This document shows positions 39,059 to 49,200 of a DNA stretch of 49,645 bases, piece by piece (within the stretch, counting starts at the first letter, position 1; each line of letters starts with the position of its first letter). The DNA is from Patescibacteria group bacterium (GTDB taxonomy: Bacteria > Patescibacteriota > Microgenomatia > Daviesbacterales > UBA10151). The stretch spans positions 202,442 through 252,086 of the forward strand of contig CALRFD010000002.1 of assembly GCA_943356485.1 (NCBI GenBank). The letters are read 5' to 3'. The translations under genes were made by a program, and so were the position numbers. The notes under the pieces were generated by a model, which was given only the letters and a program-made list of their open reading frames with translations, was not told the DNA's origin and searched no databases.

Positions 39059-40179
39059 TGCTAACACTACCTGGACTAATTGATATTCATGTTCACCTTC
39101 GCACTCCTGGGCAGGAATACAAGGAAGATTTTTATACCGGCACTCAAGCAGCTTTAGCAGGAGGATTTACGACAGTTTTGGATATGCCAAATAATAAAAT
39201 CCCTATTACTACTCAGGTGCTCCTTGAGCAAAAAATAGAACTGGCCAGACAAAATATTGTTTGCGATGTTGGATTTTACTTTGGAAGCCTTGGAGATAAT
39301 TTAGAGGAATTTGAGAAAGTGACGAACAGGGTGCGTCATCCCCGACCTGATCGGGGATCCATAAATAATATTGGTATAGATTCCCGCTTTCGCGGGAATG
39401 ACACAGGTGTTTTTGGACTTAAATTATATCTAAACCCCACTACCGGAAACTTTTTGATAAATGAAGAAAAACTGATCAAAATCTATCAGGCCTGGTCTTC
39501 GAACCAACCAATATTATTACATTGTGAGGGTGAAACCATGCCTATGGCATTAAAAGTAATTAAGGCAACTGGCAAAAAAACCCATATCTGTCATGTATCT
39601 TCAAAAGAAGAATTATCTGCCATAATCGAGGCTAAAAATGCAGGTTTGCCAGTTACTTGTGGTGTAACTCCCCACCATTTATTTCTGACCGAAGTCGACG
39701 CAAAAAGGCTTGGCTCATATGGCCTAATGAAACCATATTTAAAAACTCAAGCAGATGTAGACTTTTTATGGAATAATCTAGACTCCATAGACTTAATAGA
39801 ATCAGACCATGCACCCCATACTAAGGAAGAGAAGGATTCAGATAATCCGCCCTTTGGCGTACCTGGTCTGGAAACAACTCTACCACTTTTATTAACAGCC
39901 AGTTCTGAGGGGAAATTAAAAGTTGATGATATAAAAAGGCTCTGCCACAACAACCCGGCTAAGATTTTTAACATTCCAACAGATGAAAATACTTATATTG
40001 AAGTTGATGAAACTAAACCCTATACCCTAAACCCTAAACCCTTATTTACCAAATGTGGATGGTCACCTTTTCAAGGTAAAAAGGTAAAGGGTAAAGTAAA
40101 AACAGTTTACTTAAGAGGAGAGAAAGTTTTTGACCAGGGGCAAATTTTAACCAAACCAGGATCGGGAAAAATTATTTAG
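39058..40179 (+). CDS. pyrC: Dihydroorotase with in-frame palindromic element
   Basis: Closes carbamoyl-aspartate to dihydroorotate. It has 373 residues. Seen: the metal motif DIHVHLR (His11, His13), FTTVLDMPN, a lysine in FGLKLYLNP near 122 that fits the metal-bridging carboxylated lysine, and SDHAPHTKEEK. Residues about 91-116 (RVRHPRPDRGSINN to FRGNDT) have no place in the family and are encoded by a complete palindromic element (39335-39402). Near the C-terminus another low-complexity stretch (TLNPKPLF) comes from CCCTAAACCC repeats. It overlaps the convergent orphan gene by 8 nt. Confidence 0.94.
   Translation: MLTLPGLIDIHVHLRTPGQEYKEDFYTGTQAALAGGFTTVLDMPNNKIPITTQVLLEQKIELARQNIVCDVGFYFGSLGDNLEEFEKVTNRVRHPRPDRGSINNIGIDSRFRGNDTGVFGLKLYLNPTTGNFLINEEKLIKIYQAWSSNQPILLHCEGETMPMALKVIKATGKKTHICHVSSKEELSAIIEAKNAGLPVTCGVTPHHLFLTEVDAKRLGSYGLMKPYLKTQADVDFLWNNLDSIDLIESDHAPHTKEEKDSDNPPFGVPGLETTLPLLLTASSEGKLKVDDIKRLCHNNPAKIFNIPTDENTYIEVDETKPYTLNPKPLFTKCGWSPFQGKKVKGKVKTVYLRGEKVFDQGQILTKPGSGKII
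39335..39402. repeat. Double-hairpin palindromic element, copy 2, inside pyrC
   Basis: 68 nt bounded by GTCATCC and GGAATGAC, with stems ATCCCCGA/TCGGGGAT and ATTCCCGC/GCGGGAAT. The centre, read on the minus strand, contains GGAATCTATACC and TATGGATCC, as in 4570-4638. Both stems differ in sequence from copy 1 yet remain complementary. It is translated in frame as part of dihydroorotase. Confidence 0.88.
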
Positions 40180-40771
40180 CCTGGTTATCAAACGCTGAAT
40201 TTATTAGTCCCCGCCAACCATCAGCAGCTTTATATTTTCTTAATGGACTACTCCAATAGGCTCCAAAAAGCTTCCACTTGTCTAGCTCCTCAGGGGTAGC
40301 GGTGTTTAGACTTGCTCTTAAAATATCAACTCCATAACCATCCTCCTCTTCTAAGACATTGCTCGGAAACATTGAACCGGGTAAATATATAGTAGTAAAT
40401 GGTTGTTTTCTGTCATAAGGTAATACAACCGTGCCATATCCATTTAAACCATCATCGCTTGTAATATTCACAAGCCTTGGAATTGGCAAAAACCCTGCTG
40501 ATTTTACAGAAATACATGTAAGCCTTGGTCTGATCGGATTTGCTTCTTTATTGCTAGATAAATCCAAACCAGAAATCATAAGGTCAATTCTCATCATTTT
40601 TGGATGATTATCTGTTAATGAGATTTTTGCTAACACAAACCTTTTGTTTACATATACAAATCCTCTCTCAGAAAGAGATCGTGTCGGAACATGCAATCCT
40701 GCAGTTTTATCTAATTTAAACCCTGGCATTTGAAAGGGATATTCACAAATCTCCTCTAAATCATGTTTCAT
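40172..40771 (-). CDS. Hypothetical protein
   Basis: 199 residues, not recognised. Mixed alpha/beta with many short hydrophobic strands (FVLAKISLTD, RIDLMISGLDL, LTCISVKSAGFL) and the pattern YGTVVLPYDRKQPFTTIYLPG, with no membrane span or signal peptide. The C-terminus contains WKLFGAYWSSPLRKYKAADGW. Monocistronic with a consensus-spaced promoter and predicted leaderless start. It lies between the two parts of the pyrimidine pathway, convergent with pyrC. Confidence 0.7.
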   Translation of the reverse strand: MKHDLEEICEYPFQMPGFKLDKTAGLHVPTRSLSERGFVYVNKRFVLAKISLTDNHPKMMRIDLMISGLDLSSNKEANPIRPRLTCISVKSAGFLPIPRLVNITSDDGLNGYGTVVLPYDRKQPFTTIYLPGSMFPSNVLEEEDGYGVDILRASLNTATPEELDKWKLFGAYWSSPLRKYKAADGWRGLINSAFDNQAK

Positions 40772-40779
40772 GAGGGTGG

Positions 40780-40808
40780 ATTTTACACTATATCTAACCC
40801 TAAATCAA
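40780..40808 (-). promoter_or_regulatory. Promoter with leaderless geometry
   Basis: -35 TTGATT (40803-40808), a 17-nt spacer and -10 TAAAAT (40780-40785). ATG 40771 follows 8 nt after the -10. Confidence 0.68.
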
Positions 40809-40809
40809 T

Positions 40810-41904
40810 TTATTTTTCCTTTATCTCTCTTGCCAGTTCCGGATTCCACATAGCGCCTGTTGCGGACATAACTGCATCCGCTCCAGCATCCATTAGCTCG
40901 AAATAATCTTCTTTCTTTGTCACTCCACCCACTCCAATTATCTTTACCCTTTCCCCTTTCCCCTTAACCCTTTTGAGCCTTCTCACCATCTCCAATCCTG
41001 CCCATTTAATCGATGCTCCGCAAACCCCAGACCTGCTTCTATTTTTTCCAGGCAAAGCCTGGTTGCCATTTTCATCAATAATTTCTGCCTGGATTGTATT
41101 TATTGCTGAAATGGCCTGCGCATATTTTCCCGCAATTTCTACTAATTTCTTTATATCTTCATCATCTTTATAATACCCAACTTTCAATATCAACGGTATG
41201 TCTCCTATTTCAGCTCTTATTGCCTTGCATACTTTTTCTGTCATTTCCAGGTTATAGCAAACCAGGCCTTCATTGCCGATATTTGGACAGGATAGATTTA
41301 CCTCCAGAATTTTTGCGCCTGTCTGCATGGATTGTCTTGCAGCCAATGCGTAGTCTGCTATAAATTCTTCCGGGGTCTGACCCTCTCTTACGGTTCCCAT
41401 AAAAGATAAAACTAAAACCTGGCCTTTTCCTGCATAAGAAATAGCTTTTTTTACGTCCTCTTGCCATACTGAAGCTTCTTTAGAAGGGACTCCGAAAGAG
41501 TTAGTGATAGAAATCGGATCCGCGAAATTTCCATCTGCCACCAATTTTTCTTGAGCTTTTTCCATCGTCAAATCACCTTCGACTTTTACAGCCAGAACAT
41601 TTGGGAAAGGGTGGCAGGGAAAGGATGCGCTTCTGACAGTTTTGTAGACTGCAATATCAAAACCCTGCTCAAAAGCTCCTTTACAGAATTTGGAATTTAA
41701 AAGCGGTCCGGCTGGAATTCCAAAAGGCAGATAAACTTTTTGTCCTAGAAAATCTACTGTCGGTTCACCTCGTAGACCCTGAGCCCCGCCTCTGGCGGGA
41801 TAAACTCCGTCGAAGGGCTCCCCGTCCTTAAACGATCCAAACGGCCCCTGATCATAATTTTCTTCATAAGATTTACTCGGATCATAAAAAGGAGTTTTTA
41901 ACAT
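40810..41904 (-). CDS. pyrD: Dihydroorotate dehydrogenase
   Basis: Oxidises dihydroorotate to orotate on FMN. It has 364 residues from ATG 41904; an upstream ATG at 41952 would overlap the neighbour and is less likely because TGTAAAAT sits 7 nt before 41904. Seen: YLPFGIPAGPLLNSK, NSFGVPSK, LEVNLSCPNIG (class 1-type cysteine base), LILKVGYY and IIGVGGV. Two stretches look like repeat insertions: one encoded by 41775-41822 (GVYPARGGAQGLRGE) and one by 40943-40973 (RVKGKGERVK). Electron acceptor not determinable. Confidence 0.92.
   Translation of the reverse strand: MLKTPFYDPSKSYEENYDQGPFGSFKDGEPFDGVYPARGGAQGLRGEPTVDFLGQKVYLPFGIPAGPLLNSKFCKGAFEQGFDIAVYKTVRSASFPCHPFPNVLAVKVEGDLTMEKAQEKLVADGNFADPISITNSFGVPSKEASVWQEDVKKAISYAGKGQVLVLSFMGTVREGQTPEEFIADYALAARQSMQTGAKILEVNLSCPNIGNEGLVCYNLEMTEKVCKAIRAEIGDIPLILKVGYYKDDEDIKKLVEIAGKYAQAISAINTIQAEIIDENGNQALPGKNRSRSGVCGASIKWAGLEMVRRLKRVKGKGERVKIIGVGGVTKKEDYFELMDAGADAVMSATGAMWNPELAREIKEK
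41775..41822. repeat. GC-rich insertion in pyrD
   Basis: Contains the hairpin CCCGCC-TCT-GGCGGG (41785-41799) flanked by GACCCTGAG and TCCGTCGAAGGGCTC, elements shared with the tmk insertion. Translated in frame near the N-terminus of dihydroorotate dehydrogenase. Confidence 0.6.
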
Positions 41905-41920
41905 TAGAGCTATTTTACAT

Positions 41921-44900
41921 CTATTCAATAATTCTTGCCACATAGCAATCATTTGTTAAGTCGTAACCATTAAAGGCAAACTTTTCCGAGAGTGTAACTG
42001 GTTGCTTACCATTACTATAATTTTGTCTCATATGATTAATTGTCATCTGATAATTTGATACTGCACCCGAGTTTCCAGGAACAAGAATTTGTTTTATACC
42101 TCTTTTCCTTCCAACATCAGCAAGTTTTTCTAAAAATTGCTCGATAAAACTATCTATATCTATTTGATTTTCATGAGGTACGTTTAGCGCCCGAACCAAC
42201 ATAGAAGGATTACCATTCGAATCAATGAGTTCAAACACCAAAACAGAGCCACTAAATTCAGCCTCCCCTGTATCTGGATTATTTGAGATAAATTTGTACG
42301 GTACTACATTTGGATATTTTTTTAATAGAGGATACTCGGCTGTATAACAAACATCTGCTAAATAGCCTGACATCTCACCTACAAAACCTCTATCCGGAAC
42401 AACCAATACGTTATTTGATTTACCGGTTTGAATCTTCTCAAATTTTCCTACTTCCTCCCGTAACTTTCCGATATGAGGACTAAAGCTATTTGGTAAATCT
42501 CTACCACGCTTTAAACTCTTAATCTTAGCAAAAGCCTCATTACTCCAGTAGCCACTTTTATTACCATCCTCAAGATTTAAAACATGCGTTTTTGCCATCT
42601 CATCAACAATATTCAATATGCTCTGTATTGACCCGGCAGAAATTTCCCCATCAAGCTGATGCTGTATTTCTTCTATGAAACCAGGAGAGTAGTGCTTCCT
42701 AAATACTTTTCCAAAAATAATTCTACGGAAAACACTGTTAATCAACCGCTGTTCTGTCTTATCAAAATTCATCTCCAAAAGATTAACCATTAGTGAATCT
42801 AAATCAGTTATTGCACTTAACTTATTGTTATAGTCCTCAAACCTGGCAATCTCTCTTGTCATAAATTCCAATCTCTTGCCTTCGCCCACAGGGATTGCCC
42901 TTTGTATTTCCTCAACCTTTCTTTTCAAAGCATCCTCAATAATTAATTTTAATCCGGCAATATCTTCCGGATTTTGAATAGAGGATAAAATTTCATCCCT
43001 TAAAATCCCGTAATCTTCTTTTATTGCTTCTTTATCAAATTCTATTTGAATGCCTGATGCGTTGAGAGTTTCCGTCTGATATCCATAAACTAAACCCTGG
43101 ATTTGTCCTGAAGTTAAATCTTCCTGGAAATCACTAATAATTTGTTCTATTGAAGGCTTACCATAGTCAAATCTGTGTGCACTTTTACCTGTTATAAATT
43201 TCAACATTTCTACTTCAAATGGAGAAAGATTATCTAAATCCATCATTGGACTTTCGCTGTATACTATCTTTCTTATACTTTTAAGCTGCTCCGTCATTTT
43301 CGCAACTGTTCTTAAGTCTGATTGCTCTATATCTTGAGGCAACTGATCTATTTTTTGCTGCTGCAAAAGAGTCAGGTTTTTAAAAAAATGGAATAACACC
43401 GGAGTCTTAGATAATCCAAATTCCCGAACATATTCTGTTAAAATACTTATGTCCTGAGCATTTAATGAAAATTCCCCAGTATAACTAAGCATATAATTTA
43501 TAAAACTGGAAGTACGATCATAATCGTTATGGGTAAAAGCATTTCTTTTTTCGTCAGTTCTTTTAGGCAAACTATCAAGAAACCTATTAATGGGCTGCTC
43601 TCCTAATACAAGTTTCCATTGATCTCTAGTGGCAAGTTGCACGAACAAAAGGGAATCATCCTGCGCCAGAGTTTGATAAAATAAAGGGGTAGCATTCCCA
43701 TCAACAACAAATTCGCTGAAACGATCTTTATTACTATAAATAAATTTCCTTAATTGAGAAGGTGATTTAATGTAGTATTCCCAAAAGGGTTTCTGTTCTG
43801 AATATACATCCCAATCAATATTCTGAAATATTTCAGACACAATATTAAGAAAGCCTTTAGAAGCAATTTCTTCAAGAAATCTGGGGGTTATCTTTCCATT
43901 AACAACCATAGAGGGAAAGCTCTCTCTAAATCTTAATAAAACTACTTGCATAATCGGATGTGATTTGTAAAAACTCCAATATTCCAAATCTGAGGGAGGG
44001 AAACTTTCTATATTTACTAAATCAAGCAGTTGATTTACCTCCTGGGTACTTTTATCAACTGTTAATAGATTAATAAATTCAGCTGTTGGTTGACCATTTA
44101 CAAAAAATTGTCCAAATTTATCTCTATTTTTAAATAACAGTTCTCGTGCGCCTCTAAAAACTGAATAACTTTTAAATGTCTGCCAAAATTGTTTTTCATC
44201 AGCGGTAAAAAATTTCATTACTTCATCTGTAATCAATGAATTTATCGTTCTATCATATAGATTATTACGCACTAGCAGATCGAAAAATCCGTCTGTTGGT
44301 TTACCATCTACTAATTGATCCGCAACTTGTTTTCTATGCGAGAGTAGAAAAGCTTGTGTTGAAACTACGTCAAGAATTTCTGCATCCAAGTTTTTTGCCA
44401 GATAAAAAACTTGCTGATCTGCCACTGGCAATGTCTTAATAAAATCATCCGGAAGCTTATTTAAAGTCTTCTGGAATCGTTCTTCTGGATAAAAAGATAG
44501 GTACTTCCAAGCAAGATTAGGAGGAAAATTCCAAGGATCACTGCAAAGACTGACAAGAACCTCTTCCATTTCAGAATTAGAAATCACACCTGAAGCTAGT
44601 GCCCCTTCTACAATTTTTACATTTGGGCTATAATAATCTTGCTCTAGATCTCCTATCCAATCTTTGTGCGTAGCTATGAAAGCTAGAAGAGGCAGATGCT
44701 CTTCTTTAATTATGATATTTCTTCCGTAACCGTCTTTGTCAGATAGACCAAAGTGATACAAAATTTGACTAAAAAGATATCCATATTTTTTTTCTTTTTT
44801 GGGAATATCTGGATTTGAGATAAGATCTACTAGACTTTGACTTAATATATTATAATTTATCCTTATCTCCCCATTGTTAGAAACATCAATTAATCCTCCA

Positions 44901-46159
44901 AAAATTCTAGTTTCTTTAGCATTGGGTAGCACTTGTAAAATAGCACTTAGTTTATCTAACTTATCTCTTTGACCATACATTGCTTCATAAACATCAACTC
45001 TGGCAGGAATTAGTTTCGAGGTTCCATCCAAGCTTTCTTGAAACTTTCTTACCCATGCTACTTTTCCAGAATCCTGAACAAAATCTATTGTTCTATCAAG
45101 AACCCCTAAAACCTTTTTGTTGAAAACGCCATAGATTCCTTCTACCTCTTTGTATATATCAGCACTACTCCAACCACTTTGTATAAGCTTTTGTAAAATA
45201 GGAAGGTTACCGCTTTCTCTAAGAAAATCTAAACCATCAATAAAACTCCTATAAACTTCTCCTTGCCTATGATTTGTCCTGGAACTTTGTATACTGCTAT
45301 ACGCACGATCAATAACATACGGATAAAACTCATCTAAATAATCCTCCTTGGGATTTATAGCATCAGCCAGACCAGGTAGGACACTGAACTTACCAAGGTT
45401 AGAGTTACGATCTTCAACAATTGGAATAATCCCGGTAAGATCTGAGTAAATTTCTTCTTGTTCTAAACGATTACGCTGTTTTTCGCTAAGTCCTCCTTGT
45501 TCAAAAATTTCAATTAGGACTTGCGTATCAGGAGAACTTATTACATTATGAGGATAGATAAACCTGTATTGATCAAGCTCTCTGTAAACCTCTTGAAATG
45601 TTTCATCTGGAATATTAACCAGAGAAACAACTGCTCTGGAAAGATTCTGATCTTTAAAATCATATGAGTGCGGGAAACGGTTCAGCTTCCCTAAGCGCGA
45701 GAGACCTAGATTAAATTTATTTAGCGCAACCTCTTCATCAGGATCAAGAGTTTTCAATAAACCCGCTACATCTTTTGAAGGCATATCACCATAAGATCCA
45801 ATAGCTACATTATTGTCTAAAAAAGTAACCAGCCTCTGAGGATCTTGAACGCCTGCTGCCCTTAATGAATTACGAAAACTAAGTCGTTTTAACCACCTAA
45901 CAATCCCTCTTTCTTCTGTTTGTCGAGTTATTCTTTCCTGAAAAAATTTTGCTTCAGAATCTTGATCCCTAAATAAACCAAACCTCTTATCAGGAATACC
46001 TCTTTCATTAATAAATTGTTTTACAATTGCTTCTTTCCGGGCAAAGTCTTCAATAAATCCTGGATCAAATTCCGCAACAATACCTCTATCATTTAGTAAT
46101 CTAGCGCTGCCTTCATCTTCAGAAGGAGTTATAGAAACCTGTGGCGGAAATTCTGACAT
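41921..46159 (-). CDS. Giant hypothetical protein with internal ~66-residue repeats
   Basis: 1412 residues from ATG 46159 (a GTG five codons upstream is open). No signal peptide or membrane span, mostly helical. Residues below are counted from the GTG. The middle carries a tandem repeat whose core recurs at 621-634 (LVDGKPTDGFFDLL), 691-704 (FVNGQPTAEFINLL), 757-770 (VVNGKITPRFLEEI) and 823-836 (VVDGNATPLFYQTL). Between cores there is an aromatic FW.xYKS-type motif (663, 732, 798). The C-terminal ~165 residues form a separate mixed domain (NVLVVPDRGFVGEMSGYLADVCYT; ILVPGNSGAVSNYQM), loosely like an acyltransferase fold, not assignable. Preceded by the kinase-like giant. Confidence 0.8.
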   Translation of the reverse strand: MSEFPPQVSITPSEDEGSARLLNDRGIVAEFDPGFIEDFARKEAIVKQFINERGIPDKRFGLFRDQDSEAKFFQERITRQTEERGIVRWLKRLSFRNSLRAAGVQDPQRLVTFLDNNVAIGSYGDMPSKDVAGLLKTLDPDEEVALNKFNLGLSRLGKLNRFPHSYDFKDQNLSRAVVSLVNIPDETFQEVYRELDQYRFIYPHNVISSPDTQVLIEIFEQGGLSEKQRNRLEQEEIYSDLTGIIPIVEDRNSNLGKFSVLPGLADAINPKEDYLDEFYPYVIDRAYSSIQSSRTNHRQGEVYRSFIDGLDFLRESGNLPILQKLIQSGWSSADIYKEVEGIYGVFNKKVLGVLDRTIDFVQDSGKVAWVRKFQESLDGTSKLIPARVDVYEAMYGQRDKLDKLSAILQVLPNAKETRIFGGLIDVSNNGEIRINYNILSQSLVDLISNPDIPKKEKKYGYLFSQILYHFGLSDKDGYGRNIIIKEEHLPLLAFIATHKDWIGDLEQDYYSPNVKIVEGALASGVISNSEMEEVLVSLCSDPWNFPPNLAWKYLSFYPEERFQKTLNKLPDDFIKTLPVADQQVFYLAKNLDAEILDVVSTQAFLLSHRKQVADQLVDGKPTDGFFDLLVRNNLYDRTINSLITDEVMKFFTADEKQFWQTFKSYSVFRGARELLFKNRDKFGQFFVNGQPTAEFINLLTVDKSTQEVNQLLDLVNIESFPPSDLEYWSFYKSHPIMQVVLLRFRESFPSMVVNGKITPRFLEEIASKGFLNIVSEIFQNIDWDVYSEQKPFWEYYIKSPSQLRKFIYSNKDRFSEFVVDGNATPLFYQTLAQDDSLLFVQLATRDQWKLVLGEQPINRFLDSLPKRTDEKRNAFTHNDYDRTSSFINYMLSYTGEFSLNAQDISILTEYVREFGLSKTPVLFHFFKNLTLLQQQKIDQLPQDIEQSDLRTVAKMTEQLKSIRKIVYSESPMMDLDNLSPFEVEMLKFITGKSAHRFDYGKPSIEQIISDFQEDLTSGQIQGLVYGYQTETLNASGIQIEFDKEAIKEDYGILRDEILSSIQNPEDIAGLKLIIEDALKRKVEEIQRAIPVGEGKRLEFMTREIARFEDYNNKLSAITDLDSLMVNLLEMNFDKTEQRLINSVFRRIIFGKVFRKHYSPGFIEEIQHQLDGEISAGSIQSILNIVDEMAKTHVLNLEDGNKSGYWSNEAFAKIKSLKRGRDLPNSFSPHIGKLREEVGKFEKIQTGKSNNVLVVPDRGFVGEMSGYLADVCYTAEYPLLKKYPNVVPYKFISNNPDTGEAEFSGSVLVFELIDSNGNPSMLVRALNVPHENQIDIDSFIEQFLEKLADVGRKRGIKQILVPGNSGAVSNYQMTINHMRQNYSNGKQPVTLSEKFAFNGYDLTNDCYVARIIE

Positions 46160-46187
46160 ATTTCCATCATACACTTAAAATTTACCC

Positions 46188-46204
46188 GGGAAAAGCGTTT
46201 TCCC
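46188..46204. promoter_or_regulatory. Hairpin between the two giant genes
   Basis: GGGAAAA-GCG-TTTTCCC, a perfect 7-bp stem right after the kinase-like gene's stop. There is no U-run, so it may be a transcript-processing or stability element rather than a terminator. Confidence 0.45.
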
Positions 46205-46205
46205 A

Positions 46206-49200
46206 CTAAGAAGCTTGCTTATACAAAGCCTCAAAATCTACCCCGTATCTTCTTCCTAACTCCTGGAAAGCTCCAATATTTCTAATCATTAATCTTAAAG
46301 TTAGAGGTATATCTAACTTACGGGCATTAAATGGAGCATAAACTCTTGCATCCTCCAAAGCTTGAGACATCGTTCTCATCAACTCCAATCTATTAATACT
46401 TCCTCTAGCTTGCTGTCTTCTATATTCTAAACCAACAGGGATCAAAACGTTGGCAGTTATCACCCGTCTTTGAACTCCCCTTATTTTATTGATATCTAAA
46501 ATTCTATCTACAAAACTGTATACAAAATCACTTGGGTTTCCGGATACAATTAATTTCTCTAAAACTCTCATGTCTTCTTCCTTCATCCTTAAATACATAC
46601 TCCTATCAATAACTCCAAACTTAATGGCAGCACCTGTCTGATCAACAATGTAATTGCCTACATGAGGATCGGAATGAATTAAACGATACTGACCTTCACT
46701 ATCTTCAAAAGGAGTAGTTTTAAGCTGATGTATAAAAAATCTACTTAAAGCCTCTATAGCATCTTTTTTCTTGGCAGGATCTATATTTGGATCTTTTAAA
46801 TACTGGTTAAAAGTTTTTCCAGGGGAGAGCTCTTCTGATTTTAGCTTTAAAGAGGTAAACTCTCTTTCCGGAGCATAAAAGGTTTCTTCTCCTATTTTTT
46901 GATTATACTGATCTATTACTTCTCTAAAAAGGTCATCCTGCTCAACATATGAGGTATCGTTTAAATCATCCAGGCACCACTTTTGAGCTAGATCCAATAA
47001 AACTCTTCCTGTCTGAGAATGCCGCCTAAGAGCCTTTCTTTCTCTTGCTACAAAGTCCAAAGTCTTGCCCGCAGAGGCATAGCTTTCTAAAATAAACTGA
47101 TCTACATTAGGATTTCTCATTTTGACTACAACCCGCCTGGCATCAGGCGTATTCGCATCTAAAATTGCGCCATACGTTGTTTGCAGACTTCCTCCGCCCA
47201 CGTAATCGCCTAAAGTTAACCTGCTAAGAAACAACTCTATCCCATCATCTCCCTTTTCATGAGCATCCAGGGCTAATTTATTTAGGTTTTCCCAAAACCT
47301 AAGTTTTTCCATACCCGGATTAGAATCAAACGTCTCGGATAATCTTTTTTCTATTGCAGGCGGCAAGGTTTCAAATTGAGCTGAAAGCTGAAGCGCTCTG
47401 ATTCCCAAAGCTCCGCTGGTTTCCACTCCTCTAATAACTGCCTCAAGAGACGGATCAACTTCTGAGGATCTTTCTTTTTCCCTACGGCCTTGTGGACTTT
47501 GATTTAATAATTCATTTAAACGGTTTGTAGTTGATAAAAATACCTGATCGCTTTCCTCTGCCAGTAACGCAGCTTGAGAATTGGGTTGAGCTTGATATGC
47601 GCCAAAACTAGTGATGCTTCTGGTATCTGCTTTAATAATCTCAGATATAGCCTGTTCTGGAATAATATCTCCTAATTTAACAACTTCACGATTAGAATAA
47701 ACATCAATATTTTTAAGTTCATTTATATCAATTGCATTAATATCAAGTGCTTTAAATACAAGCGGTGTTAGCATCGATGACGCTGGAAAGCCTATTAGCT
47801 TAGCATCTGCCTCAATGCAAGCAGCAGATAAAACAGCCGACACAAAACCTTCGTTCATTCCAAGAGATTTAACCAATAAATTAGAAAGTTTTTTTCTATT
47901 CTCCCCGCTTGTGAGCGCGCCATTTGCATCTATGAGCGATTTATGAATAATGGCAAACTTTTGCAAGTCAGGAAGGTTTTTAAGTATGGAGAAGAGATCA
48001 GACAAAGACCGAAAGACAGTCCTGCCTGCTTCATTTAAGATAAACCTCTGCAGGTTTGGATCATACTTAATAAACTCCTCAGCAAATCTAGTACCTAACA
48101 TTTTATGAAACCACTCACCTGCCAACGCTGTAGAAACTTTTCTTGCCACCTCCGGATCATCCTGACAGGTACTCAATAATTTTTCAAAGTTCTGGACATA
48201 TTCTGAACCAATCAGGTCTATACCGGCAGCGACATTTACTGCTACTAATTCCTGCGCATCTAAATAAGTCTGCAACCTTGCACCTAATCTTTCTCTAAAA
48301 AAACGGTAAGTTTCTACATCCTGGATTTGATCTGCAAGTATTATCATCGCTTCAGGTCCTACTCTGTTAAAATATTTGACCATATATTCAATTTTTTGAT
48401 CAAATGGGACATTTGGAGATTTTAAATAAAATTTACTGATCTCTCTTAAAAACTGATCTTTCTGCACACCCTTAGGATAGTGAGCTTCTAGAAAATCATA
48501 CAGTTGCATATAATCTCCTTCCTCAATCCCTGAGGTTAATATTCTTTCAAAATTATCACGCGCGCCTTTTCCAATTATTAAATTTATTAAGCTATCGTCA
48601 TATAAATTTGTATGAAAATTCAGACTTAATGATAACGTTTTAATACCTGTATCCAGTGCTTTTAAATCCTGAAAATCAGATTTTTCATCCAACTCTATTA
48701 TTTTTTTCACCAGCGCTAAATTACAAAATTTTTCAGAGTTCAACACCTCTACGATATTTTCATTATAGAACCAACCTAATGAGTCTTCTCCAAACCAATC
48801 TAGTGGAACATAGCTATTTGCATTAACAAAGAAGTTATGGCTTAAATTGATCAGTTGAGTTCTGGATAAATTGTTTAAATATGGATTAATTTTATTCATG
48901 CTTGCGTTCATAAATTCATAAAATTGCTCACTATCCTGAGTAAAAAAAGTTGCTGCTAAAATAGTGTCTAAATTAAATTTCATAACAGCATCACTAAAAG
49001 CTAAATCACTTTCTTCAGTTGACCTCTGAGTCCAAATCCTTCTTTCTTTCAGAACTTCTATCCAGGATATGTTGCTTTTAAAACTCGATGCGTCTATCTT
49101 CTGGCTTAAATAAGTTGCAAACTCCAATCTTTTTGTATCTGTTATATTTTCTCTTTTAAAAAAATCCTGCATGCTTTCTAAAAAATTTTTCAGCAACTCT

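Noticed and set aside
46188..46204. Intrinsic terminator after the ABC1-like gene
   Set aside because: The 7-bp stem is perfect but is not followed by a U-run on the minus strand.
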